Positions 1 through 11,800 of a stretch of DNA of 64,000 bases are shown here, in pieces. Position 1 is the first letter of the stretch. Every line of letters begins with the position of its first letter. Source of the stretch: Gibbula magus (Eukaryota; Mollusca; Gastropoda; Trochida; Trochidae); the NCBI GenBank assembly GCA_936450465.1, contig OW388300.1, forward strand, positions 46,098,358 to 46,162,357, written 5' to 3'. Under the pieces are notes generated by a model. It did not search any database. It worked only from the letters and a program-made list of their open reading frames with translations, and had not been told where the DNA came from. The translations under genes and the position numbers were made by a program.

Positions 1-127
1 AACCATATACACTCATTTTTAATTTGATTTTCCGAAGAGAGAAAGTAGTTTTACAATTGGTGACATTATTTTTCAAATACATTTCATCAACATATTTGGG
101 CGAAAAAACATGCTACTGCCACTTTAT
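1..127 (+). mobile_element. Right end of a family-A MITE
   Basis: This stretch matches the right half of the full copies at 26373-26717 and 43515-43840 (ACTCATTTTTAAT, GGTGACATT, CATTTCATC) and ends in a degraded inverted terminal repeat, TGCTACTGCCACTTTA. The left part is outside the window. Confidence 0.7.
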
Positions 128-733
128 GTCAGTTGCAGACGAACCTTCAAAGTAGTAAGGGCCCGAAAGTTGTTTCGAAAAACCAAGTAACATTGACTAG
201 ATTATTAATCGTACTTTATAATGATATGGACAATTCTATATGTTTTCCAAATGACCTGTTGTTGATTAAGGGTCCATATGCAGTGCCTCTAAGCATCAAA
301 TGGGAAGATGGTGCTGAGTAGTCGACACTGGGAAAACTGCTGTGAGAAACCTGTGACAAAGGATATTACATATATTTTGAATATAGCAAATATACTGAAG
401 AACAAAAGAAACGTCACCACAATAGAATGAAATACGAAAAAAATGTTGCCGGGGAAAGACGATTCTGAATGTAAAAGATAGGCACGTGCCTTGTAAAAAT
501 GTACTCGCAATTTCATACATGAAAATTTAAACTTAATGTTGTTGGTTCTGAAGACATGGTGTAACTGTTTATTTTGTATGGTAAAGTTTCTTTTGGTTAA
601 GAATTTTGTTGTTACAAATCAATATCCATTGTACGACTGAAAAACTTGATAATATGTTATTCCTATTTTGATATTTGGTATTAAAGGCTTGAAAGGGGTT
701 TAAAAGGCTTGAAAGATGGTGAGAAATGGTCTA

Positions 734-1366
734 TTAAATATACGAATGATATATACCTGGTTGACTCAGAAGCTGAAACCTCAAGAGGCCCCCGGCTCCT
801 TCTCCTCCCAGAGCAGCGATAGATCCAAAACTTCCTAATCGAGTAGTTCTACCGAATCCCCTCGTAGCCCCAAATCCACCAGTGGCTCCACCAAATCCAC
901 CTGCACCAAATCCACCTGCACCACCTCCCAATGCTGCCAGAGCTCCTAGTCCACCCTCTCCTCCTAGAGCAGCCAGGGCCGCGAAATTACCTCCGAAACA
1001 TGATGCTGTAAAGTATAAACAGTATCTAGTAGTTGCATAGATGTTGCGAAATCATTTACAAGAGAACATAAGTTACCCGTCATGTCTGTCTCCTCATGCA
1101 CATATACATGTACATATAGATATTGAAACCTGTTTCAAACTTTGCTGTTTCCGTTTTCTTTTCATGATATTTCATTCATTATCTAAAATGCAATTATTTA
1201 CATGCGACAAGATTAAATTTGATTCAAAACCCTAAAGAGCTGATTTGGTGATCTATTGTGTAGCGTCCTCGACGGGTGTAATGTATATAATAAAATACAT
1301 ATGATACAAACCTTGTTGAAAGAAAACAGTTGCTACGCAGATGACAACAAACGCCTTCATAGTCAT
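734..1366 (-). CDS. Secreted Gly/Phe/Ala-rich small protein, two or three exons
   Basis: Exon 1 (1366-1312) encodes a start and hydrophobic signal peptide, MTMKAFVVICVATVFFQQ. An AG|GT donor follows in phase 1. Exon 2 begins at 1005 after a TTTACAG acceptor and stays in frame. The mature part has one cysteine (ASCFGGNF), two AALGGEG-like blocks, a run of GGFG units and a short Arg-bearing stretch (TRGFGRTTRLG). Reading straight on ends at a TAA at 734, giving 108 residues. A donor-like CCAG|GTATAT at 757/756 and a good acceptor at 638/637 could instead add a short third exon (636-569), so the C-terminus is uncertain. A TATA box lies about 85 bases upstream. The composition resembles Gly-rich structural secreted proteins; this is a compositional likeness, not a recognised domain. 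Same strand and exon plan as the gene at 6973-7895. Confidence 0.65.
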
Positions 1367-1446
1367 GTTGTGGAGTTTGAGATTGAAACTTGAAGTGATC
1401 AAGAGGAGTTTGAAACAAGGTATGAACATGTATGTGAAAGTTAGAC

Positions 1447-1454
1447 TATTTATA
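1447..1454 (-). promoter_or_regulatory. TATA box of the Gly-rich gene
   Basis: TATAAATA on the minus strand, about 85 bases before the start codon. The second minus-strand gene has its TATA box at a similar distance. Confidence 0.5.
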
Positions 1455-1756
1455 TGTTCATTTAGAAGGAACCGTATTGTATTTTTTCTCAATCTTATTT
1501 TACTTTGACCGGCACCCCGTGTTCGTTGTTGTTAGGTCTTTGTTCAGCAAGTTGACCAACACATTCTCCCCATCAATCAAAATGACATTTATACTTCTCG
1601 TAGGTTATTCATGCTCATTAAAAGTGTCGTTTTGGATGTTTTGATTTCCAACCATATATATTTATAGTTTGTCTAATTCTTAAGGTTATCAGTATACATG
1701 GTGGACTCCCGCATGCTTACTTGAATACAACTAAAACAATCACAATAACACACAAT

Positions 1757-2244
1757 CTAAAGGCGCTGTAGCACGTTTTTGCATATATTTTCTTTCTCAA
1801 ATTTGTCATTCATTATTAAATGTTTTTACAATAAATCCGCCGAAAACGGTTATCTGTATTGGGAGAATATGCTGTGACGTATAAAGCGACAATTGTATCG
1901 AACTCTTCGGTGTGAGAGGTAGGTTTGTAGATCTCGCTCGATTTCAGACAGCAAGATGGTTGACCATTCCATCATTGTACCATATCTAAAACTCTGCTCT
2001 GAGTGTTGAGCCATCGCTACATCAGTCAGATCACTTGAACTACCTTCGAGCAGTCATTTTAATGTGATCACATTAAAATGGCTACCTGATTGGAAAAGGC
2101 CTCGCATGGATAACCGAACCATGTACATTCGTTTTAGAATTATTAGAACTTATTTAGAACTATCATTAGCCATTGGTAACACTTATTTACTTATTTGTGA
2201 GAATACGTTATTTCAGTAAGAACGGCGTGCTACAGCGTCTTTAG
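1757..2244. mobile_element. Family-B MITE, full copy
   Basis: Inverted terminal repeats CTAAAGGCGCTGTAGCACG and its counterpart CGTGCTACAGCGTCTTTAG bound 488 bases with no coding capacity. The middle carries a palindrome around GTGATCAC flanked by CATTTTAAT and ATTAAAATG. Other copies or parts lie near 5342, 11824, 16575, 33568, 54780 and 57840. Confidence 0.8.
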
Positions 2245-3521
2245 AAACATATACAACTGTTTATCCCAACGTGCACTGTTTTCACAGTTACTTTCATTGT
2301 AAGTTCAATCGTAATTAGACGCACCTCACATTTCCTCAGAACTAAAAGTAAATCATGCAGTTGTTTTCGCTTTGATTGTGTCTATTCTTTCCCCCAAACA
2401 CGGTGTTATAACATAGGGGATGTCGTACATTATAGTAAACATGCCTCATGATAATTACATGCGATACAGACATGCATCACTTTAATCATGGGGCCCCTTA
2501 AATTGACACTTACATGATTTGAGTATTATTTTAGCTCGGGCGCCTATTAGGTCAACTACATGATATTGTTTTCATTTTAAAAAATGTATCCAAAGGTTTG
2601 AACTGTGCGTGGTGCGTATATATTCTGATTGTTGACCCTACGAAAAGTCGTTGTACTTTGACTAGAATGACCTCAGTCACCGCGTAGTGTATATTCCACC
2701 CATTTATCAAAAAAGAGCTTTAACGTGAAACAAGTCATTTATATTGCCTCTTTACCATAATAGATTATATTCGAAAATATACGAGACAGAGGCTTGATGT
2801 CCGAGTTCTGTACTAGTTGGTGTCAATTAACTACTAGGATGCATTATCGGACTTAACGACCTCGCACTATTTACAATGCCAATATTATCTCTGCTTACCA
2901 ATATAACACGAATTAGCTACAATTGAACGTAAACCCCGCAATTAGCGATAGATAAAGTATTCATTATTTTCAGTTATTAGCGATATCACAATTAGCGATA
3001 TCTAATTTCTTACTTTGAAGTTTACACGGAATCCCGAACTTTGGTTGGTTGAGAGCGCGGTCAGGTGATCAGAATTTCGAGGTTCATAACCCATGAACTC
3101 TTAGAAAATCGTTCATACTCGTGTGAACGCTTTCAGGTCGTGTGAACGTTCGACGGTACTGTTAGCCTAGCGTTCTTTCCTGATATTCTAGAACTGAATG
3201 ACTTTCACGATCGTTGGCTGAATACAAATTATGCAATCTAGATAAGCAAATACTCACAATCTAACCATTATGAACTAACGGGATTCGGATTTGAGCAGTC
3301 GTGGTAAGGAAATATCTCTTTTCCGACTGTTGTTTACATAATATTGACGAGGATACAACAACAAATGGCGGCCTCCATATGCCATGACGTCATTCAAAGG
3401 ACGGATAACTCTGATCTCGTGTCCCTGGCATATTATATTTTATTACGCTTCACTCAGCATGATGAGTATCACAGGTTTCATCAGACAGGTAATGACGAAA
3501 AATAACGCAAGAAATTATAAT
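2245..3521. other. Intergenic, no gene seen
   Basis: AT-rich DNA without a supportable exon. The only local structure is a short cluster of ATTAGCGATA repeats at about 2940-3005. Confidence 0.5.
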
Positions 3522-3684
3522 AATTGAATGTCAGTTTGTGTGTTTGCACTGGAAAATGAACGATGTCAAAGCGGGATTCAAACCCTCACGTGAACTTGCT
3601 CGCAAGCTCGCCGTTCACGGAGGTTTGAATCCCGTTTTGACATCGTTCATTTTCCAGTGCAAACACACAAACTGACATTCAATT
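3522..3684. mobile_element. Fold-back element (near-perfect hairpin)
   Basis: Two arms of about 70 bases, starting AATTGAATGTCAGTTTGTG and ending in its reverse complement, surround a short loop. A second copy at 24144-24352 has the same arms and a different, larger loop, so this is a dispersed family. No coding capacity. Confidence 0.8.
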
Positions 3685-4050
3685 CTTAAATAAAGTATTC
3701 ATTATTTTCAGTGTATTTCAAACATGAGTCTAGATTAGGCGGTTAACTAAATAAATTACAATCAGAGTACCTTCGTTCAAATAACTGTTACTATCCCTTT
3801 ATACAGCAATGAAATATGTTGATTATACATGATCTTAATTTCTTATAATACAGTAGTGTTATATTAGGACTTTAGAATCTTTCAAAACTTTTTGTACAAA
3901 TCTTAGATGGCACAATATTTATTTTCTGATATATTATAAACAAAGCCAATACTTTCTGGGAACATTAGACCACACTTAAGCATCCAATATCAATAGTATG
4001 TATACTTGTGTATGCATATTAGTGAAAGATGGAGCATTGCATATTTCTGA

Positions 4051-4215
4051 CGGAATAGCGCAGTGGTTAGCACGTTCGGCTTGGGTTTGAATCCACCCGC
4101 GGCTCGGTAACGTTAAAGTTGTCTGCCGTAGATAACTATTTTACGTCCAGTAAGGTTTGGGAGCAATGCAACACTGAGTTCTAGCGGGAAACATCCATGG
4201 CTCGCAAGACTGCAA
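4051..4215 (+). mobile_element. tRNA-derived SINE
   Basis: The head has a polymerase III A box (TAGCGCAGTGG) and, after a tRNA-like spacing, a B box-like GGGTTTGAATCC. It runs into an unrelated body. A cloverleaf could not be confirmed, so it is called a SINE, not a tRNA gene. Confidence 0.6.
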
Positions 4216-5341
4216 TTTAATAGGCGTGTATGTCAATGTTTATACAAGGAGTCTTTACAATTATAAGTACCTAATTTATATTCCTGAATCTGTGAAAAAG
4301 TTATGAACACGATAATTGAGCAAACATCATCAAATATCGTAACAAAACATGCTACAAATTTATGGTTATCAACATTTGAATGTTTGCTACCGACCTTTAA
4401 AAGTCAGAGACGCGATTAGTCGTATGACCACTGTGAACTTTTGTTTTACTGTACATGTCCACGCTAAACAACCAAGACATTTGTGAAGAAGAGGAGTTTA
4501 TGTTTTGTACTTTGTCTTATGTTTCGGGTTATACATGTATCACAACATATTCAGTACTTGATGCATCTAGGTTTAAGGTCTTTCGCTCGTTGAACATGTA
4601 CATTTAAGGAGATGTAATGATAATGCTGTATCCGGAATGAAATATGATACTGCGTGTACATTAAACATTATTTATATAGCAGTAGCAAACTTTGAGCGAA
4701 TGTGTTTTCAATACGTATATGGATGTTTAAAAATATGGATGTTAATATATCTTGTTTCCAATGGGAAAAAGTTCCATAACTGTGGGGCTGAGATCTCAAA
4801 AGTTCTCTTGCCAAATTAGGTACGACCCGTGGTAGCTTGAAAGGATACTGATTGTATGTTCTCACAAGTTTATCGTATTGACTGAGTTCTGTAATATAAA
4901 TGTATTTTGGTAGATAGGATAGCACTGAAAGTCAGAGTCAAGACATTGGACATGATTCTGTCATCAACTTTGAACCAGTGGAAATCTGTCAGGACTGGAA
5001 TGATGTGTTCTGATTTTCTTTTCCTTTTGGTAGGTCTTCGGGTGGAAATCTGGACTTTCTAAACTTCAAAGATTAGACATGTTGACAGGTCGGAAAGAAA
5101 GGAGTTGCAATAATCCAGATGAAAGGATTGGACAAGCATAATCTACTTTTAGTGCTGCTAAATATGGCCGAGGTTTGTAATTTACATATGTTCTTTGTTC
5201 CACACGTGACTTAGCATAATACCTTAGCACTGATGGGATGTTAATCGTAAACAAGTTGAATGGTAAAACAGAATTCAAGCATAGTTTTTGTTCTGTAACT
5301 CATCAAATGCATTGATAGTTGAACTGATTGAAAATTCCCTT

Positions 5342-5810
5342 AACTGCGCTGCAGCGCGTTTTTGCAATTTTGTTCTCAAATTTGCCATTTATTATTAACG
5401 TTTATACAATTTTACATTAGAGGGTAAGACATCTCATTACTCCACCCGATAAGCAGTCAAGCGTATTTGACGAAAATCATTGACGTATACAATTTTGTTG
5501 AACTCTTCAATATAAGAGGTATAATTGTACATGCGATTTTGAGAAAATCAGATAGCAAGATGGTTAACCATTCCACCATGATGCCATATTTGAAACTCTA
5601 TTCTTATTGTTAAGGTGTCGCTACATCAGTCATATCACTTGAACTACTTCAGAGCGACCATTATAATGTGAACCTTTTTTTATTGATATAGTATTGATAC
5701 TAATGGCTAAGTATTGAAATAATACTTAGCCATTAGTAACACTCATTTACATTTTCTTGAGAGCACTTTATTTCACGCAGAACGGCGTACTGCAGTGCCT
5801 TCAATAGAAG
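5342..5810. mobile_element. Family-B MITE, diverged copy
   Basis: The ends CTGCGCTGCAGCGCG and CGTACTGCAGTGCC are degraded versions of the family-B inverted repeats. The interior shares GGTTAACCATTCCACCATGA and TTCTCAAATTTGCC with the copy at 1757-2244. Confidence 0.7.
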
Positions 5811-6691
5811 ACGCAAGAACCTAGAAATTTGGACATTTAGATATTCTCCATCTTTCCTTTTTCTCATTCGATAACATGTTCAATGTTAGTAATTTTGTTC
5901 AAAATGTTTTAAAATGAGCGGAAAATGAAAACGAAACTTTGTTGTGTAAAGTGATGTCGCCTAACTTGTTACTGGGGCTGAAGCAAGACGTGCAATATCT
6001 GTTCATAATCAAACCATGACATCATAAGAAAAGTTATGTAAAGGTAAAACGAATATGTACAACCATCATTATTCACCATTGATGCATAACTTGATATGTG
6101 ATACTGCCCGTGTTACTCTCCATGCCCTTAAGATAATTGAGTAAAGGCCCATAAATTCTAAGGAAATGAGAATTACGAGCATTAAGAGTAAAGTTATCGT
6201 TCATTTAAGAAAGTTACTTTTAAAAGTTAAAAACATGAAAAAGAAACGTGAATTTGTTTTTTTTCATTGGTGTATAGATCTACTATAGCAGCATTGATGG
6301 TGTATACGTTTGTAATTGAATTAGCTGTACATCACATAACATAATGAATGACAAAGACTTAGGAATATTCTTGCAATTTGGGTACGTTTATTCACTTCCA
6401 TTTCTTGATGTATAAGACATCAACTGACATGATATCCGCCCTATTCCCAGGATTCAGTTGAAAACACTGTTCAGAAGTCTGCACTGTAGAAGCGTCTGGA
6501 AAAGATTATCTGAAACGAAACAAAAAAAACCAAATCGCTTAGACGTAACGTCTAAAAATTAAAAAAATCTTTTTTGATTACCTTTTTACCAACTTATATG
6601 ATAAATATCTGAGAGAATGTAGGAAAGGATGCAGATGTACCGATAATCTGACAAGTCAAAATAAGACAAAATGTTTATTGTACTCAAGCCC

Positions 6692-6692
<1 letters not shown>

Positions 6693-6724
<32 letters not shown>
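6693..6724. repeat. Poly-C tract
   Basis: An uninterrupted run of 32 C residues, just beyond the polyadenylation signal of the minus-strand gene ending at 6973. Confidence 0.95.
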
Positions 6725-6789
6725 ACCTGCCTATATACAGTTTACAGAGTTACACATAATTCTATTTACAGCAAGTGAAAGCTTCATAA

Positions 6790-6795
6790 TTTATT
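6790..6795 (-). terminator. Polyadenylation signal
   Basis: AATAAA on the minus strand, about 180 bases after the stop codon of the gene at 6973-7895. Confidence 0.5.
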
Positions 6796-6972
6796 TGTTA
6801 ATATTATAATAAAACATAAAATGCATATTTGTCATATATATATATATTCGAATTTAAATTAAATAATCAAATTATTCTCAAGTATGGGCATTTCCAAGGG
6901 ACCATATAGTAAAATAACCAATTTAATCAAAGGGACGACCATTGTTCCCCGAGTAACCGAAATAGTTTGACA

Positions 6973-7895
6973 CTAACTTTGTGATTGTGGCTGTCCAAAT
7001 GGGTTCCCGCCAGTTTGAGGGGGCATGCCGGGAAAAGATGGAAGATTGGTTCCAGCTGATGGGGTCCCGCCAAAACCTGGGCATTGAATAAAGATTTACA
7101 TAAACAGACAGAGCACACGTATTTCACATTTCTTCTGGTAATATAATAATGTGAAACCACTACCAAGATTTGTGCTTATATACTTTTAGTTCTAGGTTCC
7201 CATACATGTACTTTGGTTAACCTAATTTTATCTGGAGTTTGTTTTCGTTTCAGAGAGGCGATACTCTATCGTTATCTAATATATATACAAGTAGTTAACT
7301 GATAATTACTATCTGATATCAAGTGTAAATGCTCATTAACTGCTAGCTTCAATTTGTCATTCCGTTGATACTTGGACTTTACGAAATCACAAAACAAGAC
7401 TTATTTGGAGTTTTACAAATTTGCACTAAAGAAAAAAACTATTTGAAAAATAACTTGATAGTTTGAGGACTAAGTAATTGCCATGCATTGTAACAAGTCC
7501 AGTAATGTTTTGCTGGTGAGCTGTCGCAGGTTGCCGTTACCGTAACATTGCATACAAGAATTGCAAAATTGTATAGTACATGTAGGTGAAGAAATCTAGT
7601 TATATGTTATAGAATATAATGAGAAATGGAAAAAGATTGAAACTGTGTCATTGTTCTAGTATCAACTCCTTACTTCTATTCAGGTATTACACTTCATACT
7701 ACATGTATAATGAAACATCATAATGAAGATTCAAATGTTATATTGCTTTAGTACCACCTAATGAACATTTACAACTACTTCCATTTTAAATCATATAAAC
7801 ATTTACTGATATGATTAAAGTATGTTGTATTTACCTTGGACTGAAAAGACGTTGAATGTTGCAATGACAAGAAGGAAAGTAAGCATCTTCTTCAT
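6973..7895 (-). CDS. Secreted 54-residue Gly/Pro/Gln-rich peptide
   Basis: Exon 1 (7895-7835) encodes MKKMLTFLLVIATFNVFSVQ, a textbook signal peptide ending near the splice site. An AAG|GTAAAT donor follows in phase 1. Exon 2 (7076-6973) opens after GCCCAG and reads GFGGTPSAGTNLPSFPGMPP and then a Gln-rich end before TAG. The mature peptide is about 34 residues, has no cysteine, and is made almost wholly of G, P, S, T, N, F and Q. No domain is recognised. Its strand, signal exon, phase-1 intron and composition pair it with the Gly-rich gene at 734-1366. It may be a structural or low-complexity secretory peptide. Confidence 0.75.
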
Positions 7896-7972
7896 TGTGG
7901 AAGCGTTGAACTTACTGGTAGTCGTTGATAGTCGGAAATCTTGAGCTAATAGTTTCTATCTAGTGCTAGTTG

Positions 7973-7980
7973 CTTTTATA
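7973..7980 (-). promoter_or_regulatory. TATA box of the Gly/Pro/Gln peptide gene
   Basis: TATAAAAG on the minus strand, 78 bases before the start codon. The short leader supports the chosen first exon. Confidence 0.65.
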
Positions 7981-8820
7981 ACTACACACAATGGATTTAT
8001 TTATCAACAGTGGTGACAGGTGGGGGTAGGAGATGTTAAGAAGAGGTTTTAGTTTGATTTACATCTGACCCATCATGACGTCAAATTAAACTTGATTTAA
8101 ATAAGTGGGAAAGTTCAGTTTAAATGTCCTCATCTTCACACCCATAGGACTATAGTTGTCACTGTACATGTTATCAATCAACCCCTGGAGTTGATAAAAT
8201 GATTGTCTTTATGATTTTGAAACATTGGTTTTGTTATCTTGACAAAAACATTTATAAACGAGGACTTTTTAATAATTATTTTCAAAATAATATCATGAAT
8301 CACAACCTCTTTCTCGACACTCAACCTGGCGAAGGAGTGAATATTACGTACTACGAATTGTATGTTCACAAAAAGAAGTTGTGTTCCCAGTAAATCTTGC
8401 TTTTCCACTTTATTGCAGGCCACAACTTTGTAGGATCCTTTTGTAACATTACATATATATACATGTATGTGATATATCATTGATGCTATATTCTGGAATT
8501 CTGCCGTCAAGGAAATGACATATTCCTGGTAGTATTTTTGTGGAAATCTCAAGGGATAAAACCGAGGGACAGCAATGTGTTGGTAGATACCGGACAGTGC
8601 CACCCAAGTATGATAACGGTACATCTATGTTGTAAAGTGTATATTATAGTCTCGGGAGTCTCGGAATCTGTTGAGGAAAACTTGCATTTAAATCTGCATC
8701 TGACAAATTGGCCTAATTTTGTGTAACAAGCAGTAACTTCACCTGCCATGTCTTATCACATACCTCTTTTGGTGTAGTCAAAAACACAAATCATGGGTTT
8801 TGATTTTTGTAATTGGTTAC

Positions 8821-8828
8821 TATATAAG
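8821..8828 (+). promoter_or_regulatory. TATA box of EGF-1
   Basis: TATATAAG, 48 bases before the first ATG. EGF-5, EGF-6 and EGF-7 have the same octamer at a similar distance. Confidence 0.7.
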
Positions 8829-8875
8829 TATGAGATTGTGATTTGAAAAGGAGGGTTCGCTTAAATTTGTATACA

Positions 8876-11800
8876 ATGATGAGGACGTTGATTGTTGTTA
8901 TCCAGGCGGCTCTGTTCTTTACAGGTAATTTCTTTTCATTGTAGATTTTATAGAAACTGTATTTTTCCACTTATAAGCTATGATTGTTATGTTAAACAAT
9001 GACAAACAAAGTTTTATGAAGTCATAAGGAGTGTGAAATAATGCCTGTTTGTTCATTTTAGGTACATTTGTTAAACATTTAAAACCATTGAGTTACGAGT
9101 TTTGGATCATATTCAGCAGTATGATAAAGCTGATAATATACAGAGTACACTAGGACCTTCATATGTTACTGCTTGCATGTATAAAGTATCCAATGCAATA
9201 ATTGTTTATGCTCCCTAATGTCATGACAATGGCATATTGCACGTTATAACACGACACTTAATAAATCACCGGTGCCACTGTGAACTGACACTAATAATTA
9301 ATGTAACGTCAACTATAACCTCAATATCGCAATTTTGTGGACCAATAAGGTATGTACACTATGGAAATAAACAATATAACCTCATTATAACTCTTTTTCA
9401 TATGTATTACAGGAGCACTGGCTACCTGTAGCTGTTATAACGGGGTATGTATACCTGTATCAAACACAGCTGCGACAACCAACCAAATATGTGTCTGTAA
9501 CAGGGGCTTCACAAAGGCATCATTCAGTAACAACGTTTGTATGGGTAAGTTGAATACACCATAACCATGATATCAGTATGGCAATTCGAATACAGTCTAC
9601 AGGTATGAGAAAAAAATAGATTAAAACGAAAGGGTAAAGCAATGATACGATATACTGTTATCAGTGATGGTCTTCTTCATGTTCGAAGATCCACATCAGG
9701 AACCACTGGATTATACCAAGAAAGCGATGGGCGGTATTGAAAAACTAGTCGGTGATGCTGAAACACAAATAACAGATCGTGAATAGTTTGGTACGAGTTA
9801 ATGGTACTACCAAGAGTATGTCCAGGTTATCAAATGTGCAGTAACTGTGATTCAGTGGATACAAACAGGACTACCTTCATCTTCAGAGTTAATTATGCTA
9901 GTCTAAAACATTCGACAACCCCAGTCTAACAGTACCATTAGGACATAGATATGTATACTGACACAGACACAATAAATAAACCTGGTGAATGATGGAATGA
10001 ATGTTGAGTTTACATGATAGTTTTGTGATGAATCTATAGTTGTTCATTTGGATTTTTTGTTAGATTATCAGTATCCAGCATATCGTTATATCATCTGTTT
10101 GTTACACAACTGATATCTAACGGACTAATAACACATACCCGGGTTTTCTTAAATCTATTCAAGGCGATATTCCTGTTTATACATTTATTTTGTAAATACA
10201 TTGTTATTACATCATATAGTTGAAACATATTACTTAGGGTAACATTTTGGTTACTTAAGTTGTTTAATTTGACACATTTATTAAAAAAAGTAAAAAAAAA
10301 CAATAAGAAGTGAAGTCATTCATCAGCGCTGCAAGTTTGGAAACTCTAGCTACGACACAATGGCATTGTTGATTAGTTTTTATTTTGTGGATATTATATA
10401 AATGACTATGTATCATTATTAACAAGTTGTAAAAATAGTGAAAATACAGCCTACTTCTCATTTCACTTAATATATATGTTGTTTCCTTTTTTTTAAGCAA
10501 TCGCCTTTGGGTATTTATAGGATATATACACCGAGCTTCCCCTTTCATATCAAGTTTATTTCCCGAGTGAAATAATTTGCTTTGTCTCGAGCCATTCGGA
10601 CGTTTATCGTCGTCGGAAATAGCAAACAAGCTAAACAATCTCATTAAATGTAAGTTTTAGATGACCATCGCCGTTGAAATGGCTTTCCTTTAGGTCAGTT
10701 TTGCCTTGTGAGTATAAATTCACTGTGCACCGTTACGAACACGTTATTTTCACCGAGATACTGAACGTTTGGTGCAATGTCATTCCTAACGGTAAGACTG
10801 AGAGCAAAAACTCTTGCTGCATTCTAAACTTTGTGGTTATTAGCTCTGTCCTTGTGTATTTGTTAATTATTCATTTAAATCAATCATTGCGGTGAGTATG
10901 AGTTCATGAATTAACTGAACAATGAGATAAATATTAATTATAAGTGTTGTCGTTAAATACTTGTAATTTCTTGAATGAATTCACGTTCGTTGTATGAATG
11001 AATAAAGTAGTCCAGGCAGTGTTCATCGTTAGCCAATCAAATTACTTGAAGGTGTTATGAAACATATGTGTCATAACAGTTTGTAATGAAACCCCTTTAC
11101 GAAGTACCACGCGGGTAATGATACTTGGTATGTTGTTGTCTCATAACAGAAAAAGTGATTTCACACATTATAAGTGGTCCTAGGTTTTATACATGTACAT
11201 TCATGTATAGGTTCAACAATGACTCACAGAGTATCTTATATGCGTAGTATACTTATTTCTTATCAGCACTCAACCGCAAAAGAAACGTCATCACACTTTC
11301 AGCAGTCTTGAAGTTTACTGCGACCCGAGAAAGTCGATTTTTTTTCGCATTTTATGGGAATATGATTTGTAAAGAGGTACCAACAATTTCAAAATATAAT
11401 ACTTTTATTTTAATATCTGACAGTTCAAATACACTTGGGGTGCTGAAATGGCTTTTCCAAGAATAAGTGGCGATGAACTTAAAAATTCATAAAATGTTGA
11501 ATTTTGATTAATAAATGATGTCGTCAACAACGAAACCTTCTTGAGCGGAAATGTTTTAACGCATCTTTACTGTAGGACGTGAGAAAACAAGCCAAAAAGC
11601 CCGTATTGTTAGGGTGATTTGAAAACGACGATTTTTATTTTTCTCAGACATTTGAAACTTCAGGTTCAGTTAAGCTGCCTTCTGACGACTTGATTATCTC
11701 TGTTTTAGTCGTGTTTACCTCTCGTGGATTGAATTATCTTGTATTTTGTATAGTTATGTTTTTTGCGGTTGAGTGTAGAGCTCTAGATTTCTTTCTTAAA

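Noticed and set aside
4051..4130. Possible tRNA gene
   Set aside because: A and B boxes are present, but no convincing acceptor stem was seen and a SINE body follows. The same applies to 41770-41846 on the minus strand.
8178..8624. 148-residue minus-strand open frame
   Set aside because: No recognisable domain, signal peptide or splice context, and its composition is that of AT-rich non-coding DNA. It lies directly before the EGF-1 promoter.
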